Assembly: GCA_043819035.1 (NCBI GenBank)
Contig: JBDRFD010000003.1
Coordinates: 1-11,895, forward strand
Length of the DNA stretch: 11,895 nt
Origin: UBA2144 sp043819035
GTDB taxonomy: Bacteria > Patescibacteriota > Gracilibacteria > Peribacterales > Peribacteraceae
Direction: 5' to 3'
Shown here: positions 1 to 5,454 of the stretch, in pieces
How the letters are laid out: each line of letters starts with the position of its first letter
Numbering within the stretch: position 1 is the first letter of the stretch
Notes under the pieces: model-generated
The model's input: only the letters and a program-made list of their open reading frames with translations
Databases searched by the model: none
Told to the model about the DNA's origin: nothing
Program-made: the position numbers and the translations under genes

Positions 1-239
1 GTAATCACTCCTTCGCCATTCAGAATCTTGTCTGCCTCCAGCCCACCCTTCACATAGCAGCACTGGCCCGGAATTGGAGAGTAGTAAGCGGTAACCAGAA
101 ACTCTTGTCCGAAAGGCGCAGTTCCTTCAAATGGATTTTCGTCACTCAGGGTCGTCACCGGAGCTGCGATGACAACTGCAGTGAAAATTGCAATGACGTG
201 TCGCGGAATGCGCGGAATTTGAAATTTCTTTTTTTGCAT
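1..239 (-). CDS. 3D-domain exported protein, 5' part only (runs off left edge)
   Basis: A minus-strand reading frame starts at ATG 239-237 and stays open to the window edge, giving about 79 residues. The N-terminus is basic (MQKKKFQIPRIPRH) and is followed by a hydrophobic stretch (VIAIFTAVVIAAPV), as expected for a signal peptide or membrane anchor. Next comes a segment with FLVTAYYSPIPGQCCYVKGG and LEADKILNGEGVIT. The TAYYSP start and the Gly/Asp-rich continuation resemble the 3D (three-aspartate) domain of exported peptidoglycan-active proteins of the MltA/YabE/Rpf-associated type. The three aspartates themselves would lie beyond the window, so the domain call rests on similarity to remembered family members. 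The gene diverges from the pilin-like gene to its right. A TAGAAT -10 box preceded by TGC lies 12 bases before the start and there is no Shine-Dalgarno sequence. A role in cell-wall remodelling is inferred. Confidence 0.6.
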   Translation of the reverse strand, partial: MQKKKFQIPRIPRHVIAIFTAVVIAAPVTTLSDENPFEGTAPFGQEFLVTAYYSPIPGQCCYVKGGLEADKILNGEGVI

Positions 240-251
240 GAGAATCCCACT

Positions 252-257
252 ATTCTA
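252..257 (-). promoter_or_regulatory. -10 box (TAGAAT, extended TGC) for the 3D-domain gene
   Basis: Read on the minus strand, TGC-TAGAAT lies 12 bases upstream of ATG 239. No good -35 is visible at 16-18 bases, so this would be an extended -10 promoter. Transcription would start roughly 5 bases before the start codon. A 7-bp hairpin (ACAAAGC/GCTTTGT, 294-313) lies just upstream and may be an operator-like site or chance. Confidence 0.5.
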
Positions 258-470
258 GCACAAGAACAGATTTTTGACTTATGTGTGCGAGTGACAAAGC
301 TCCCGGGCTTTGTAGTAGAAATAGAATGTACATATTTCTTCACACAACTCTTGTAGTCTTTTCTCATTTTACTCTTGCTGAAATCGAGATAGTGAGAGTC
401 CAAATAACATACCTCAAATAATTAATCTTGAAGCGTCAAGTTATAGTAAGTCTGTTACCAGAATAGAACC

Positions 471-500
471 TTGCCAAGGGTGGCATCTTTGAATGAGAAT
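471..500 (+). promoter_or_regulatory. Candidate promoter for first pilin-like gene (TTGCCA-18-GAGAAT)
   Basis: TTGCCA matches the -35 consensus at five of six positions. GAGAAT matches the -10 consensus at four of six with an 18-base spacer, and the expected transcription start is near 507. The TTG of this -35 box is also an in-frame possible start codon, but using it would put 18 polar residues in front of a signal peptide. The promoter reading therefore supports the ATG at 525. Confidence 0.4.
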
Positions 501-524
501 AAGGAAAAGTCCCCCAATCATTTC

Positions 525-875
525 ATGACTGCTATAAAGAACCATCTTCTGCGAACTTCAGCTATTGCTTTTGTATTTATCACAAATGCTACGAACGTAC
601 TTGCAATTAATATTGGAGAAGTCCCTGGCGGACTCGCTAGTAGCGGAACCATTGAAAGCACGGTAACAGATGTTGTAGTGGGACTTCTAAAATTAATGGC
701 ACTGGTTGCAACCATCGTTATTATCATTGCAGGTGTCCGCATGGTCGTCTCGCAGGGAGAAGATGCTGCAATAGAAAAATCAAAAAAGACAATCATCTGG
801 GCTATTGTTGGATTGATTTTGATCCTTCTCGCCGGCGCGATTGTATCATTCGTGAAGACAGCTGCCGGTATCTAG
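525..875 (+). CDS. VirB2/TrbC-like two-helix membrane protein (candidate pilin 1)
   Basis: A 116-residue protein that opens with a signal peptide (about 1-27, ending NVLA), followed by a short Gly/Ser-rich exported segment. It then has two membrane helices (about 52-76 and 88-110) joined by a short polar loop SQGEDAAIEKSKK. This layout and length are typical of VirB2/TrbC-like pilin proteins common in CPR genomes. It shares its C-terminal core (VIIIAG near residue 65, then a charged loop, IVGL and LAGAIVSFVK) with the two genes at 1949 and 2341, so the three are paralogs. I chose ATG 525 over the in-frame TTG at 471 because the signal peptide begins there and the TTG lies in a likely -35 box. 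No Shine-Dalgarno sequence is present. A pilus or secretion-channel role is inferred. It could equally be an uncharacterised small membrane protein. Confidence 0.7.
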   Translation: MTAIKNHLLRTSAIAFVFITNATNVLAINIGEVPGGLASSGTIESTVTDVVVGLLKLMALVATIVIIIAGVRMVVSQGEDAAIEKSKKTIIWAIVGLILILLAGAIVSFVKTAAGI

Positions 876-906
876 TATAAAGACGGTAACCAATGGTAAC
901 AAGTTC

Positions 907-1899
907 TCATACGATCACCTCTTCTTCCAAGCGTATTCCAAATTTCCCAGGTAAATAGACTCCCGGCTCGATAGTAATAATTTCGTTCTTGAGTATCTTT
1001 TTGCAAGGAGACTTATGACTTAAATAAACTCCCTCGTGAATCTCCAGTCCGACTCCGTGACCGAGTGAATGTGTAAAGTATTTTTCGAACCCATGTTTTT
1101 TGAGAATCTTCCGCGCAGTTCTGTCGAGCGCATGTGTTGTCACTCCTGCTCGAACTTTTTCCAACGCACCATCCCTCGCTTCTTCCACTGCGCACAACAC
1201 TTTCTTCTGAAGACTCGTAGGCTGAGCAGTAAAAAACACTTCACTGCGATCAGAGCAGTATCCTTTGTACCGTGCACCGACATCTATCTGAACGATGTGT
1301 CCTTTCTTTAGTTTTCGATCCGTAACGTGATGATGCGGATGACTCGTGTGATTTCCAAAAGCAACGATCGGTTCAAATGCGAGTGAGTCCGCACCCAGTT
1401 CTCTCGCCCAGTTCTCCAGCCGCCAGGCGAGGCTCTTTTCTGTTGGGTACGAACGTAAGGCCGCAGGAACCCGGCGAAGAAGCTCTCTTGTTATACGCTG
1501 CGCGCGCCGAAAGCGCTTCAACTCTCTGTCGTCTTTTTGCCTACGAAACTCCTCCACAATTCCTTTCCTCCGTACAAATTTTGTATTCTTATATTTACCC
1601 TTCCATTTGCGATATTTCTCTACTGTTACTTTATCAGATTCGAATCCACACTCCCTGCATTCCATAAGGAACTTTTCCAGAGTCTCTATGTTATGAATTC
1701 GCACAGAATCGTCTAAGGCCCCGGTCGCCTCTTCAATGTAGCGATCATCAAGAAAAAGGTGATATGCTCGGGACGTTACAAGAAGTATTCCATAACTTAT
1801 ATTTACACCCGTCAAATACCGTATATTCACAAGATCTGTAATGATAAAGGCTTTGGAATCAGCATGCCGGAGAATTGTTGCGGGTGACTGGGGTTTCAC
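907..1899 (-). CDS. M24-family metallopeptidase (Xaa-Pro aminopeptidase / PepQ-like)
   Basis: A 330-residue cytosolic enzyme that removes or cleaves next to proline in peptides. The N-terminal creatinase-type domain covers about 1-125 (NIRYLTG, LFLDDRY). The pita-bread catalytic domain follows. All five expected metal ligands are visible: D206 (VQIDVGA), D217 (CSDRSE), H281 (SLGHGVG), E311 (TIEPG) and E325 (GIRLEEEV). His residues in the HPHHH segment near 187-191 and H288 (IHE) also fit the family. The length is slightly below the usual 350-360 and the protein ends right after the last ligand motif, which is normal for short members. The start is GTG 1899, because the nearby ATG is out of frame and hits a stop. 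A TACCAT box lies 6 bases upstream, suggesting a leaderless mRNA. The gene sits on the opposite strand between two pilin-like genes. Whether it acts as an aminopeptidase or a prolidase cannot be told from sequence alone. Confidence 0.9.
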   Translation of the reverse strand: MKPQSPATILRHADSKAFIITDLVNIRYLTGVNISYGILLVTSRAYHLFLDDRYIEEATGALDDSVRIHNIETLEKFLMECRECGFESDKVTVEKYRKWKGKYKNTKFVRRKGIVEEFRRQKDDRELKRFRRAQRITRELLRRVPAALRSYPTEKSLAWRLENWARELGADSLAFEPIVAFGNHTSHPHHHVTDRKLKKGHIVQIDVGARYKGYCSDRSEVFFTAQPTSLQKKVLCAVEEARDGALEKVRAGVTTHALDRTARKILKKHGFEKYFTHSLGHGVGLEIHEGVYLSHKSPCKKILKNEIITIEPGVYLPGKFGIRLEEEVIV

Positions 1900-1905
1900 C
1901 GCACC

Positions 1906-1911
1906 ATGGTA
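1906..1911 (-). promoter_or_regulatory. Possible -10 box (TACCAT) for the M24 peptidase gene
   Basis: TACCAT on the minus strand ends 6 bases before GTG 1899, which would place transcription initiation at or next to the start codon. It matches the consensus at four of six positions and no clear -35 is seen. It is back-to-back with the promoter of the second pilin-like gene. Confidence 0.35.
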
Positions 1912-1929
1912 GCGTTAAAGCGGCTTTTG

Positions 1930-1938
1930 TGCTATCAT
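1930..1938 (+). promoter_or_regulatory. Extended -10 promoter (TGC TATCAT) for second pilin-like gene
   Basis: TGC followed by TATCAT (1933-1938) lies 10 bases before ATG 1949, so the 5' leader would be only a few bases long. A GAGGG stretch lies between them and could serve as a weak Shine-Dalgarno if transcription starts early enough. This promoter probably drives the next three genes (1949-4826). Confidence 0.55.
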
Positions 1939-1948
1939 AGAGGGAAAT

Positions 1949-2344
1949 ATGACTATCAAAATTCTCACGATTCTACCACGGTGTCTTAAGTGCTTCACAG
2001 CGGTAACAAGCCTGTGGGCACTCTCTGCTTCGCAGGCTCTTGCGGCGGTGTATAGCGGCGGTGGAATAAAAGCGGGGGCAGAAAGAGCAGGTGACACCGG
2101 TGTAGGTGGTACCACTGATTTGCAAGGTGCAATAGGAAAAATTGTTGATGAAGCACTAACCTTCGTCTCTCTGCTCGCTGTTACCGTAATTATTATTGCC
2201 GGCTTTTATCTCATCTTGGGATTGGGGAACGACTCCTCCAAAGAAACTGCAAAGAAAATTATCATCTACGTAATAGTAGGCTTACTCGTGATAATTCTAT
2301 CCAAAGCATTCGTCGAACTAATTAAAACAATGGGCGGCATATGA
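1949..2344 (+). CDS. VirB2/TrbC-like two-helix membrane protein (candidate pilin 2)
   Basis: A 131-residue protein with an N-terminal signal peptide (1-32, ending SQALA). A Gly-rich exported stretch (about 33-60) follows, then two membrane helices (about 70-92 and 103-124) linked by the polar loop GNDSSKETAKK. It is a paralog of the genes at 525 and 2341. The shared pattern is V-I-I-I-A/G-G, then G-x-D/N-S-S/A, then K-K/N-I-I-I-Y, then VIVGLLVIIL. It is first in an apparent three-gene operon. Its TGA stop overlaps the ATG of the next gene (ATGA), which is typical of translational coupling. The unusual feature against its paralogs is SKAFVE where the others have AGAIV near the end of helix 2. 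A pilin or channel-subunit role is inferred from fold and arrangement, not shown. Confidence 0.75.
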   Translation: MTIKILTILPRCLKCFTAVTSLWALSASQALAAVYSGGGIKAGAERAGDTGVGGTTDLQGAIGKIVDEALTFVSLLAVTVIIIAGFYLILGLGNDSSKETAKKIIIYVIVGLLVIILSKAFVELIKTMGGI

Positions 2345-2739
2345 ACACATTCCCTATCTCTAATTGGCAACGCAAAAAGACCGCTTGCATGGCTCTGGTT
2401 CTTGCACTCAGCACAATTCTTTTTGTCCCTGTTGCGGTTGCAGCCAATGATGGAGGCGGCCTGGGTGACGCTTCTGCCATTACGGGTATCGATGACGCAG
2501 GTGGAGACTCGGAATCCATAAAAGATACTATTACCAATATTGTTCTGGAAGCACTGACTTTTGTTGCTCTCATCGCCACAATAGTTATCATCATTGGCGG
2601 TGTGTATCTTGTTGCCGGTGCAGGATCTGATAGCTCAAGAGAAAAAGCTAAAAATATAATTATCTACACTATTGTAGGATTACTTGTCATCATCCTTGCC
2701 GGCGCGATCGTAAACTTCATTAAAGATGCTGCCAGCTAG
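2341..2739 (+). CDS. VirB2/TrbC-like two-helix membrane protein (candidate pilin 3)
   Basis: A 132-residue protein with a signal peptide (1-35; basic RKK at 11-13, hydrophobic core, AVAA near the cleavage site). A short acidic, Gly-rich exported segment (36-62) follows, then two membrane helices (about 71-93 and 105-126) with the loop GSDSSREKAKN between them. It is the closest paralog of the preceding gene and overlaps it by 4 bases, so the two are probably co-translated, possibly at a fixed ratio. A 26-base gap separates it from the PKD membrane protein downstream. The mature chain of about 97 residues with two helices fits VirB2/TrbC-type pilins. Paired or tripled copies suggest subunits of one structure or alternative major and minor subunits. 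Function is inferred. Confidence 0.75.
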   Translation: MNTFPISNWQRKKTACMALVLALSTILFVPVAVAANDGGGLGDASAITGIDDAGGDSESIKDTITNIVLEALTFVALIATIVIIIGGVYLVAGAGSDSSREKAKNIIIYTIVGLLVIILAGAIVNFIKDAAS

Positions 2740-2765
2740 CATAACCACTTGAACGATCCCTAACG

Positions 2766-4826
2766 ATGCGACGCTCTATTCTCCAACGGCTTGCGGTTCT
2801 AACAGTCCTTGTCGGAGTGGTTGCTCTTGTTCACTCTTCACTGGCTGCCGAATCACAGGTTGTGCAAGCGCAGTTTACACTCGTACGCGGATCGGTGTTC
2901 GAAATCATCGCACAGCACTCCATTGCTTCTCCACAATTCAGCTGGGTGCTTTCGCGGGACGGAACATTCGTGGAAGCAAAACGTGATCAGCTCTTTCGGT
3001 CGCGTCTTATAGAAGCAGGCTCCTACTCCCTGAACGCAGAGATCTCCGGAGCAAATGGTGCTGAGCGTTTCCGGAGTGTTATTCGTATCAATGTTCCTGC
3101 GACCGATCGAAACCCCTCTCCTCCGGACATATCACCAGATGCGCTTGTGATAACCGATCCGCCGATCGATCCAAAGGGAAGAATCCTGGCATCAGGCGGG
3201 CAAGAAATCATTCAAATCACATCGGCAGATAAAGCCATTGCTAAATTCTCTCTTGATATAGATTCAGAAAAAGACAGTAATAATGACAGTGATGCAACGA
3301 ATGACAATGATACAGCAGGCACATATTTCGCGGGTAATGCTACACCAATCATGGTTTGGCTTACTGAGCCAAGAAGTGATCACACGTTAACGCTGCGGGC
3401 AACATTTAAAGATGGAAAGCAGGAAACTCAGCGCATTCGCCTGGTAGATAACAGGACTGCACAGCAGGAAGACGCCGTCGATAGAAAAGTGGCTAAGATT
3501 TCTTTGTCCGATTTGCACGATGGCATGTACGCATTTTCTGCCGAGTTCCAAAAAGAGCTCCCTTACCCCGCACTCTTCCAGTGGAACTTTGGTGATGGCA
3601 ACTTAAGTCTGCTCGATGCACCTATACATACCTACCAGCAAAATGGTTCTTACACCATTCGCCTGACAGTGCGTAACTTAAAAACCGGTGAAGTGTCCTC
3701 CGAAGTATCCGAAACTCTCAAAGTTACAAATGCTCCGGCACATCCTTTTAAACCGGATGATAACGAGCCGGAAGACGATAAAGGCAAAGGATCGCTCTTA
3801 TGGCTCCTACTAAAAGTAGTTCTTGTGGGAGGCATTGCTGTTCTTTTCGGAGTGGTGGTTGTATTCCTGATTTCAAAACTACGCAGAGGCTCATCTCTGC
3901 AAGAAAAACTGGAAACCGCAGAGCAGAAGATCTCTGGTGAAGAGACCGAAGAAGATACTCTTCCTCCAATGGAAGTAATCGAAGAGGCAGAGATGGTTAC
4001 CGAAGAAGAAACTCCACTTCAAAAAACTCCTGAGAAGCCAGCCGTTAAATACCCTGAACCAAAACCGGAGCCGGAAGTAGTCGCAAAGCAACTACCAAAA
4101 CCGCAAGCAAATAAGGTTATGGAGTCTCAGGTGCAACCCCGACATCAAAAAAAAACCGATAGGGATCCTAAACAGGAAACTAAAAGCAACGATTCGCTTC
4201 CTCCGTGGCTGCAACCAACGGCTGAAAAAGTATCCGTTCGAGATCCTGAAGGACCCTTAGGCCCTGAAAGGGAGCCTACTCCGGCTCAGGAAGCCACTCA
4301 GAAGCCTCCAGCTCCCACATCCATTCAACCCAACTTGCCCTCCAAAACCTTGCCTGCAGAACAAAACAATGGCCAAGTGAAGGAGAAATCAAAACCTGCA
4401 GCACAAACAGGTCCTGCTCCCTATTGGCTACAACCGAAAGCACAGAAGCCATCCGAACCAACCCCGCCCAAGCCACCTGCACAAACACCTCCTACACCTC
4501 AACCACAAACCCAACCTAAACCTGAATCACAATCTAAACCAGTACCCAAACCTGAACCAACTAGTCCCACTGAGCCCCGTCCCGCTCAGGCAGGAGGACG
4601 AAGTGGAGGACCTCAGCCGGAGCCTGGCCCCGAAGGCCCTGTCCCCGCATGGCTGCAAACAAGCAACAAAAATCAGAAATCTGCAGCTCAGAAACCACCT
4701 CCCAAAGAGCAACCCAAATCAGATGATGAACCTGTGGCGTTCCTGAGGGCTGAGAGCGTGGAAGAGGAGGAGAAGAAAAAAGAAGGTCATAATCAGGGCA
4801 CACAGAAACCACCCGAAACTCATTAA
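2766..4826 (+). CDS. PKD-domain membrane protein with long Pro-rich cytoplasmic tail
   Basis: A 686-residue protein of no family I can name as a whole. In order it has a signal peptide (1-28) and a PKD/Ig-like region (about 35-110; FSWVLSRDG, GSYSLNAEIS). An Asp/Asn-rich linker follows near 164-180 within a further beta-rich segment. A clear PKD domain (about 240-324) carries FQWNFGDG at 271-278 and GSYTIRLTVRN. One membrane helix (about 344-369) is followed by Lys/Arg (SKLRRG). About 310 residues of Pro/Glu/Lys/Gln-rich low-complexity tail complete the chain. The tail contains three P-x-W-L-Q motifs (Trp 481, 554, 629). By the positive-inside rule the PKD part is outside and the tail is in the cytoplasm. 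It lies 26 bases after pilin-like gene 3, probably in the same operon. A role as an envelope anchor or docking protein for the pilin-like proteins is inferred. The TAA stop lies inside a 20-base palindrome. Confidence 0.75.
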   Translation: MRRSILQRLAVLTVLVGVVALVHSSLAAESQVVQAQFTLVRGSVFEIIAQHSIASPQFSWVLSRDGTFVEAKRDQLFRSRLIEAGSYSLNAEISGANGAERFRSVIRINVPATDRNPSPPDISPDALVITDPPIDPKGRILASGGQEIIQITSADKAIAKFSLDIDSEKDSNNDSDATNDNDTAGTYFAGNATPIMVWLTEPRSDHTLTLRATFKDGKQETQRIRLVDNRTAQQEDAVDRKVAKISLSDLHDGMYAFSAEFQKELPYPALFQWNFGDGNLSLLDAPIHTYQQNGSYTIRLTVRNLKTGEVSSEVSETLKVTNAPAHPFKPDDNEPEDDKGKGSLLWLLLKVVLVGGIAVLFGVVVVFLISKLRRGSSLQEKLETAEQKISGEETEEDTLPPMEVIEEAEMVTEEETPLQKTPEKPAVKYPEPKPEPEVVAKQLPKPQANKVMESQVQPRHQKKTDRDPKQETKSNDSLPPWLQPTAEKVSVRDPEGPLGPEREPTPAQEATQKPPAPTSIQPNLPSKTLPAEQNNGQVKEKSKPAAQTGPAPYWLQPKAQKPSEPTPPKPPAQTPPTPQPQTQPKPESQSKPVPKPEPTSPTEPRPAQAGGRSGGPQPEPGPEGPVPAWLQTSNKNQKSAAQKPPPKEQPKSDDEPVAFLRAESVEEEEKKKEGHNQGTQKPPETH

Positions 4827-4834
4827 TGAGTTTC
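4815..4834 (+). terminator. Palindrome overlapping the PKD-gene stop codon (possible terminator)
   Basis: A perfect 20-base palindrome (arms GAAACTCA/TGAGTTTC, loop TTAA) spans the end of the PKD gene, and its TAA stop lies in the centre. A T-rich but interrupted stretch (TTATTACTTTGG) follows, so it is a weak intrinsic terminator or a processing hairpin. It separates the operon from the tRNA gene. Confidence 0.4.
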
Positions 4835-4869
4835 TTATTACTTTGGTTTCTGGTTATTGGTTTTTGGTT

Positions 4870-4875
4870 TAGTAT
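4870..4875 (+). promoter_or_regulatory. Possible -10 box (TAGTAT) for tRNA-His
   Basis: TAGTAT ends 11 bases before the encoded G-1 of tRNA-His. The upstream sequence is a G/T-rich run (TTGGTTTCTGGTTATTGG) with no convincing -35. The stretch 4835-4886 holds nothing else recognisable. Confidence 0.3.
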
Positions 4876-4886
4876 TGAGTGTGTAC

Positions 4887-4964
4887 GGCGAGTGTAGCTC
4901 AGTTGGTTAGAGCGTCCGGTTGTGGTCCGGAAGGTCGAGGGTTCAAAACCCTTCACTCGCCCCA
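4887..4964 (+). tRNA. tRNA-His (anticodon GTG)
   Basis: The full cloverleaf can be drawn: acceptor arm GCGAGTG/CACTCGC (4888-4894/4954-4960), D arm from GCTC, anticodon stem TCCGG/CCGGA with loop TTGTGGT, and T arm GAGGG/CCCTT with loop TTCAAAA. The anticodon GTG is at 4922-4924. It has the histidine-specific G-1 at 4887 paired with C73 at 4961, the main identity element read by HisRS, and an encoded CCA tail at 4962-4964. It lies about 490 bases upstream of hisS on the same strand, so tRNA and synthetase may share regulation. The last 19 bases recur exactly at 5177-5195. Confidence 0.95.
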
Positions 4965-5024
4965 TTCGGCTTCGCGGCAAAAGAGATGCGAAGCATTCCT
5001 ATAAACACTCCCGATTCTTATAGA

Positions 5025-5116
5025 GCGATACCGCTATCCGTCGCGGATCGGCCGCGCCGTGACGGACACCGCAATGGGGCTTTATATCGTGGTTCGTCGC
5101 GGCGTAGTGGTATCGC
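5025..5116 (+). ncRNA. Candidate structured RNA or foldback element (unrecognised)
   Basis: The ends of this 92-base block pair over 12 bases (GCGATACCGCTA with TAGTGGTATCGC, one G:T). The interior contains GC-rich hairpins (5038-5065, with 5042-5056 inside). The class is unknown and transcription is unproven. It lies within the 231-base interval bounded by the two copies of the tRNA 3' end. Confidence 0.3.
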
Positions 5117-5176
5117 CATCTATTGATTCTGAAGCACTGCATATCGGTCATGTGTTTCCTACCACGAAGCCGGACG

Positions 5177-5195
5177 AAACCCTTCACTCGCCCCA
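5177..5195 (+). repeat. 19-base exact copy of tRNA-His 3' end (att-like direct repeat)
   Basis: The sequence from the T loop through CCA (4946-4964 in the tRNA) is repeated exactly here, 231 bases downstream and in the same orientation. Duplication of a tRNA 3' end with the tRNA left intact is the usual mark of tyrosine-recombinase integration. No integrase gene lies in the 231-base interval, so this would be a heavily deleted element or the remnant of a second tRNA copy. Confidence 0.6.
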
Positions 5196-5335
5196 CAGTT
5201 GAATTGGAGATGAGCACAAGCCCGAAGGGCGATGTGCGAATCCCAAGATACTGTGTCCCACATAAGCGCGTAACGCTTGATGCGGGACGAGCACAGAACA
5301 TCATCATATAGACCCAGATTCTACCAATCATCCCT

Positions 5336-5363
5336 TTGCGAAGAAGGCAAACTTTGGTATGCT
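5336..5363 (+). promoter_or_regulatory. Upstream promoter (TTGCGA-16-TATGCT) before the hisS 5' duplicate
   Basis: TTGCGA (5336-5341) and TGG-TATGCT (5358-5363) form a reasonable promoter 10 bases before ATG 5374. The -10 region aligns with that of hisS itself (TGC-TATACT), so the promoter seems to have been duplicated together with the coding start. Confidence 0.5.
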
Positions 5364-5445
5364 CGGCAATCGAATGGCTCAACCTTTGTTTAGAACCCCA
5401 ATCCCGCTACTTCGAGCGAGATCTCCTAAGCTGCTATACTGCTAG
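5355..5445 (+). pseudogene. Partial duplicate of the hisS promoter and first nine codons (23-codon ORF)
   Basis: ATG 5374 begins MAQPLFRTP, the same nine residues that start hisS at 5455. The DNA matches at 23 of 27 bases, and all four differences are synonymous (CCT/CCC, AGA/CGC, ACC/ACA). Upstream, the -10 region and the AATCG just before the start also align. After codon nine the similarity stops and the frame runs 14 unrelated codons to TAG 5443. It is either a remnant of an old tandem duplication or a retained upstream ORF. It contains no histidine codons, so it is not a classical His attenuator leader. Confidence 0.65.
5432..5440 (+). promoter_or_regulatory. hisS promoter, extended -10 (TGC TATACT)
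   Basis: TGC-TATACT, with TATACT at 5435-5440, lies 14 bases before ATG 5455. The predicted leader is about 7 bases and has no Shine-Dalgarno. A weak TTCGAG at 5411-5416 is 18 bases upstream. The box sits inside the tail of the 23-codon upstream ORF. Confidence 0.55.
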
Positions 5446-5454
5446 AAATCGCAC

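Larger units (their letters stand above)
240..524. other. Divergent intergenic region between the 3D-domain gene and first pilin-like gene
   Basis: This stretch holds the minus-strand promoter at 252-257, a 7-bp hairpin at 294-313 and a small 5-bp hairpin (CTTGA/TCAAG) near 427-440. A possible plus-strand promoter is TTGCCA at 471-476, 18 bases, then GAGAAT at 495-500. I see no credible gene here. Reading frames in both directions lack family features and look like chance. Confidence 0.5.
4965..5330. other. Gene-free spacer with strong foldback structures between tRNA-His and hisS
   Basis: No reading frame here looks like a known protein. Both strands are open in places, but antisense-tRNA artefacts explain much of that. 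The stretch is rich in complementary segments. GCTTCGC/GCGAAGC (4969-4994) comes first. A 12-bp outer stem with one G:T pair (5025-5036 with 5105-5116) encloses CCGTC/GACGG (5038-5042/5061-5065). Inside that is an alternative CGCGG/CCGCG pairing (5042-5046/5052-5056, sharing base 5042). GCCC-GAA-GGGC (5220-5230) follows. The last is an interrupted stem CTGTG-TCCC/GGGA-CACAG (5251-5296) with inner CAT/ATG and AGCG/CGCT pairs. This could be a structured RNA, a relict element, or both. I do not recognise RNase P, tmRNA, SRP RNA or T-box consensus in it. Confidence 0.45.

Noticed and set aside
471..524. TTG start at 471 for the first pilin-like gene
   Set aside because: It would place a polar 18-residue extension before the signal peptide, and the TTG is part of a -35-like box.
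4561..4980. Minus-strand 139-residue ORF across tRNA-His containing GRVKGFEPSTFRTTTGR
   Set aside because: This peptide is the translated complement of a tRNA-His gene, a well-known spurious annotation; the rest is antisense to the PKD gene.
5074..5202. Plus-strand 42-codon ORF starting MGLYIVVRRG
   Set aside because: It passes through one arm of the foldback and the tRNA-end repeat, has no recognisable family, and competes with other open frames in the same stretch.
5209..5311. Plus-strand short ORF starting MSTSPKGD
   Set aside because: It overlaps the two hairpins at 5220-5230 and 5251-5296 and has no homology I recognise; the structure explains the sequence better.
4965..5330. RNase P RNA, tmRNA or SRP RNA in the structured spacer
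   Set aside because: The conserved RNase P core (GAGGAAAGTCC) and the tmRNA ends are missing; an ACAGAA match alone is too short to count.
4999..5382. Minus-strand 127-residue ORF in the tRNA-His/hisS spacer
   Set aside because: It reads through the second copy of the tRNA 3' end (VGRVKGF) and the foldback structures; it shows no domain, signal or membrane segment.
5196..5454. T-box riboswitch upstream of hisS
   Set aside because: No T-box consensus (AGGGTGGNACCGCG) and no terminator/antiterminator pair; the extended -10 box also leaves hisS with almost no leader.
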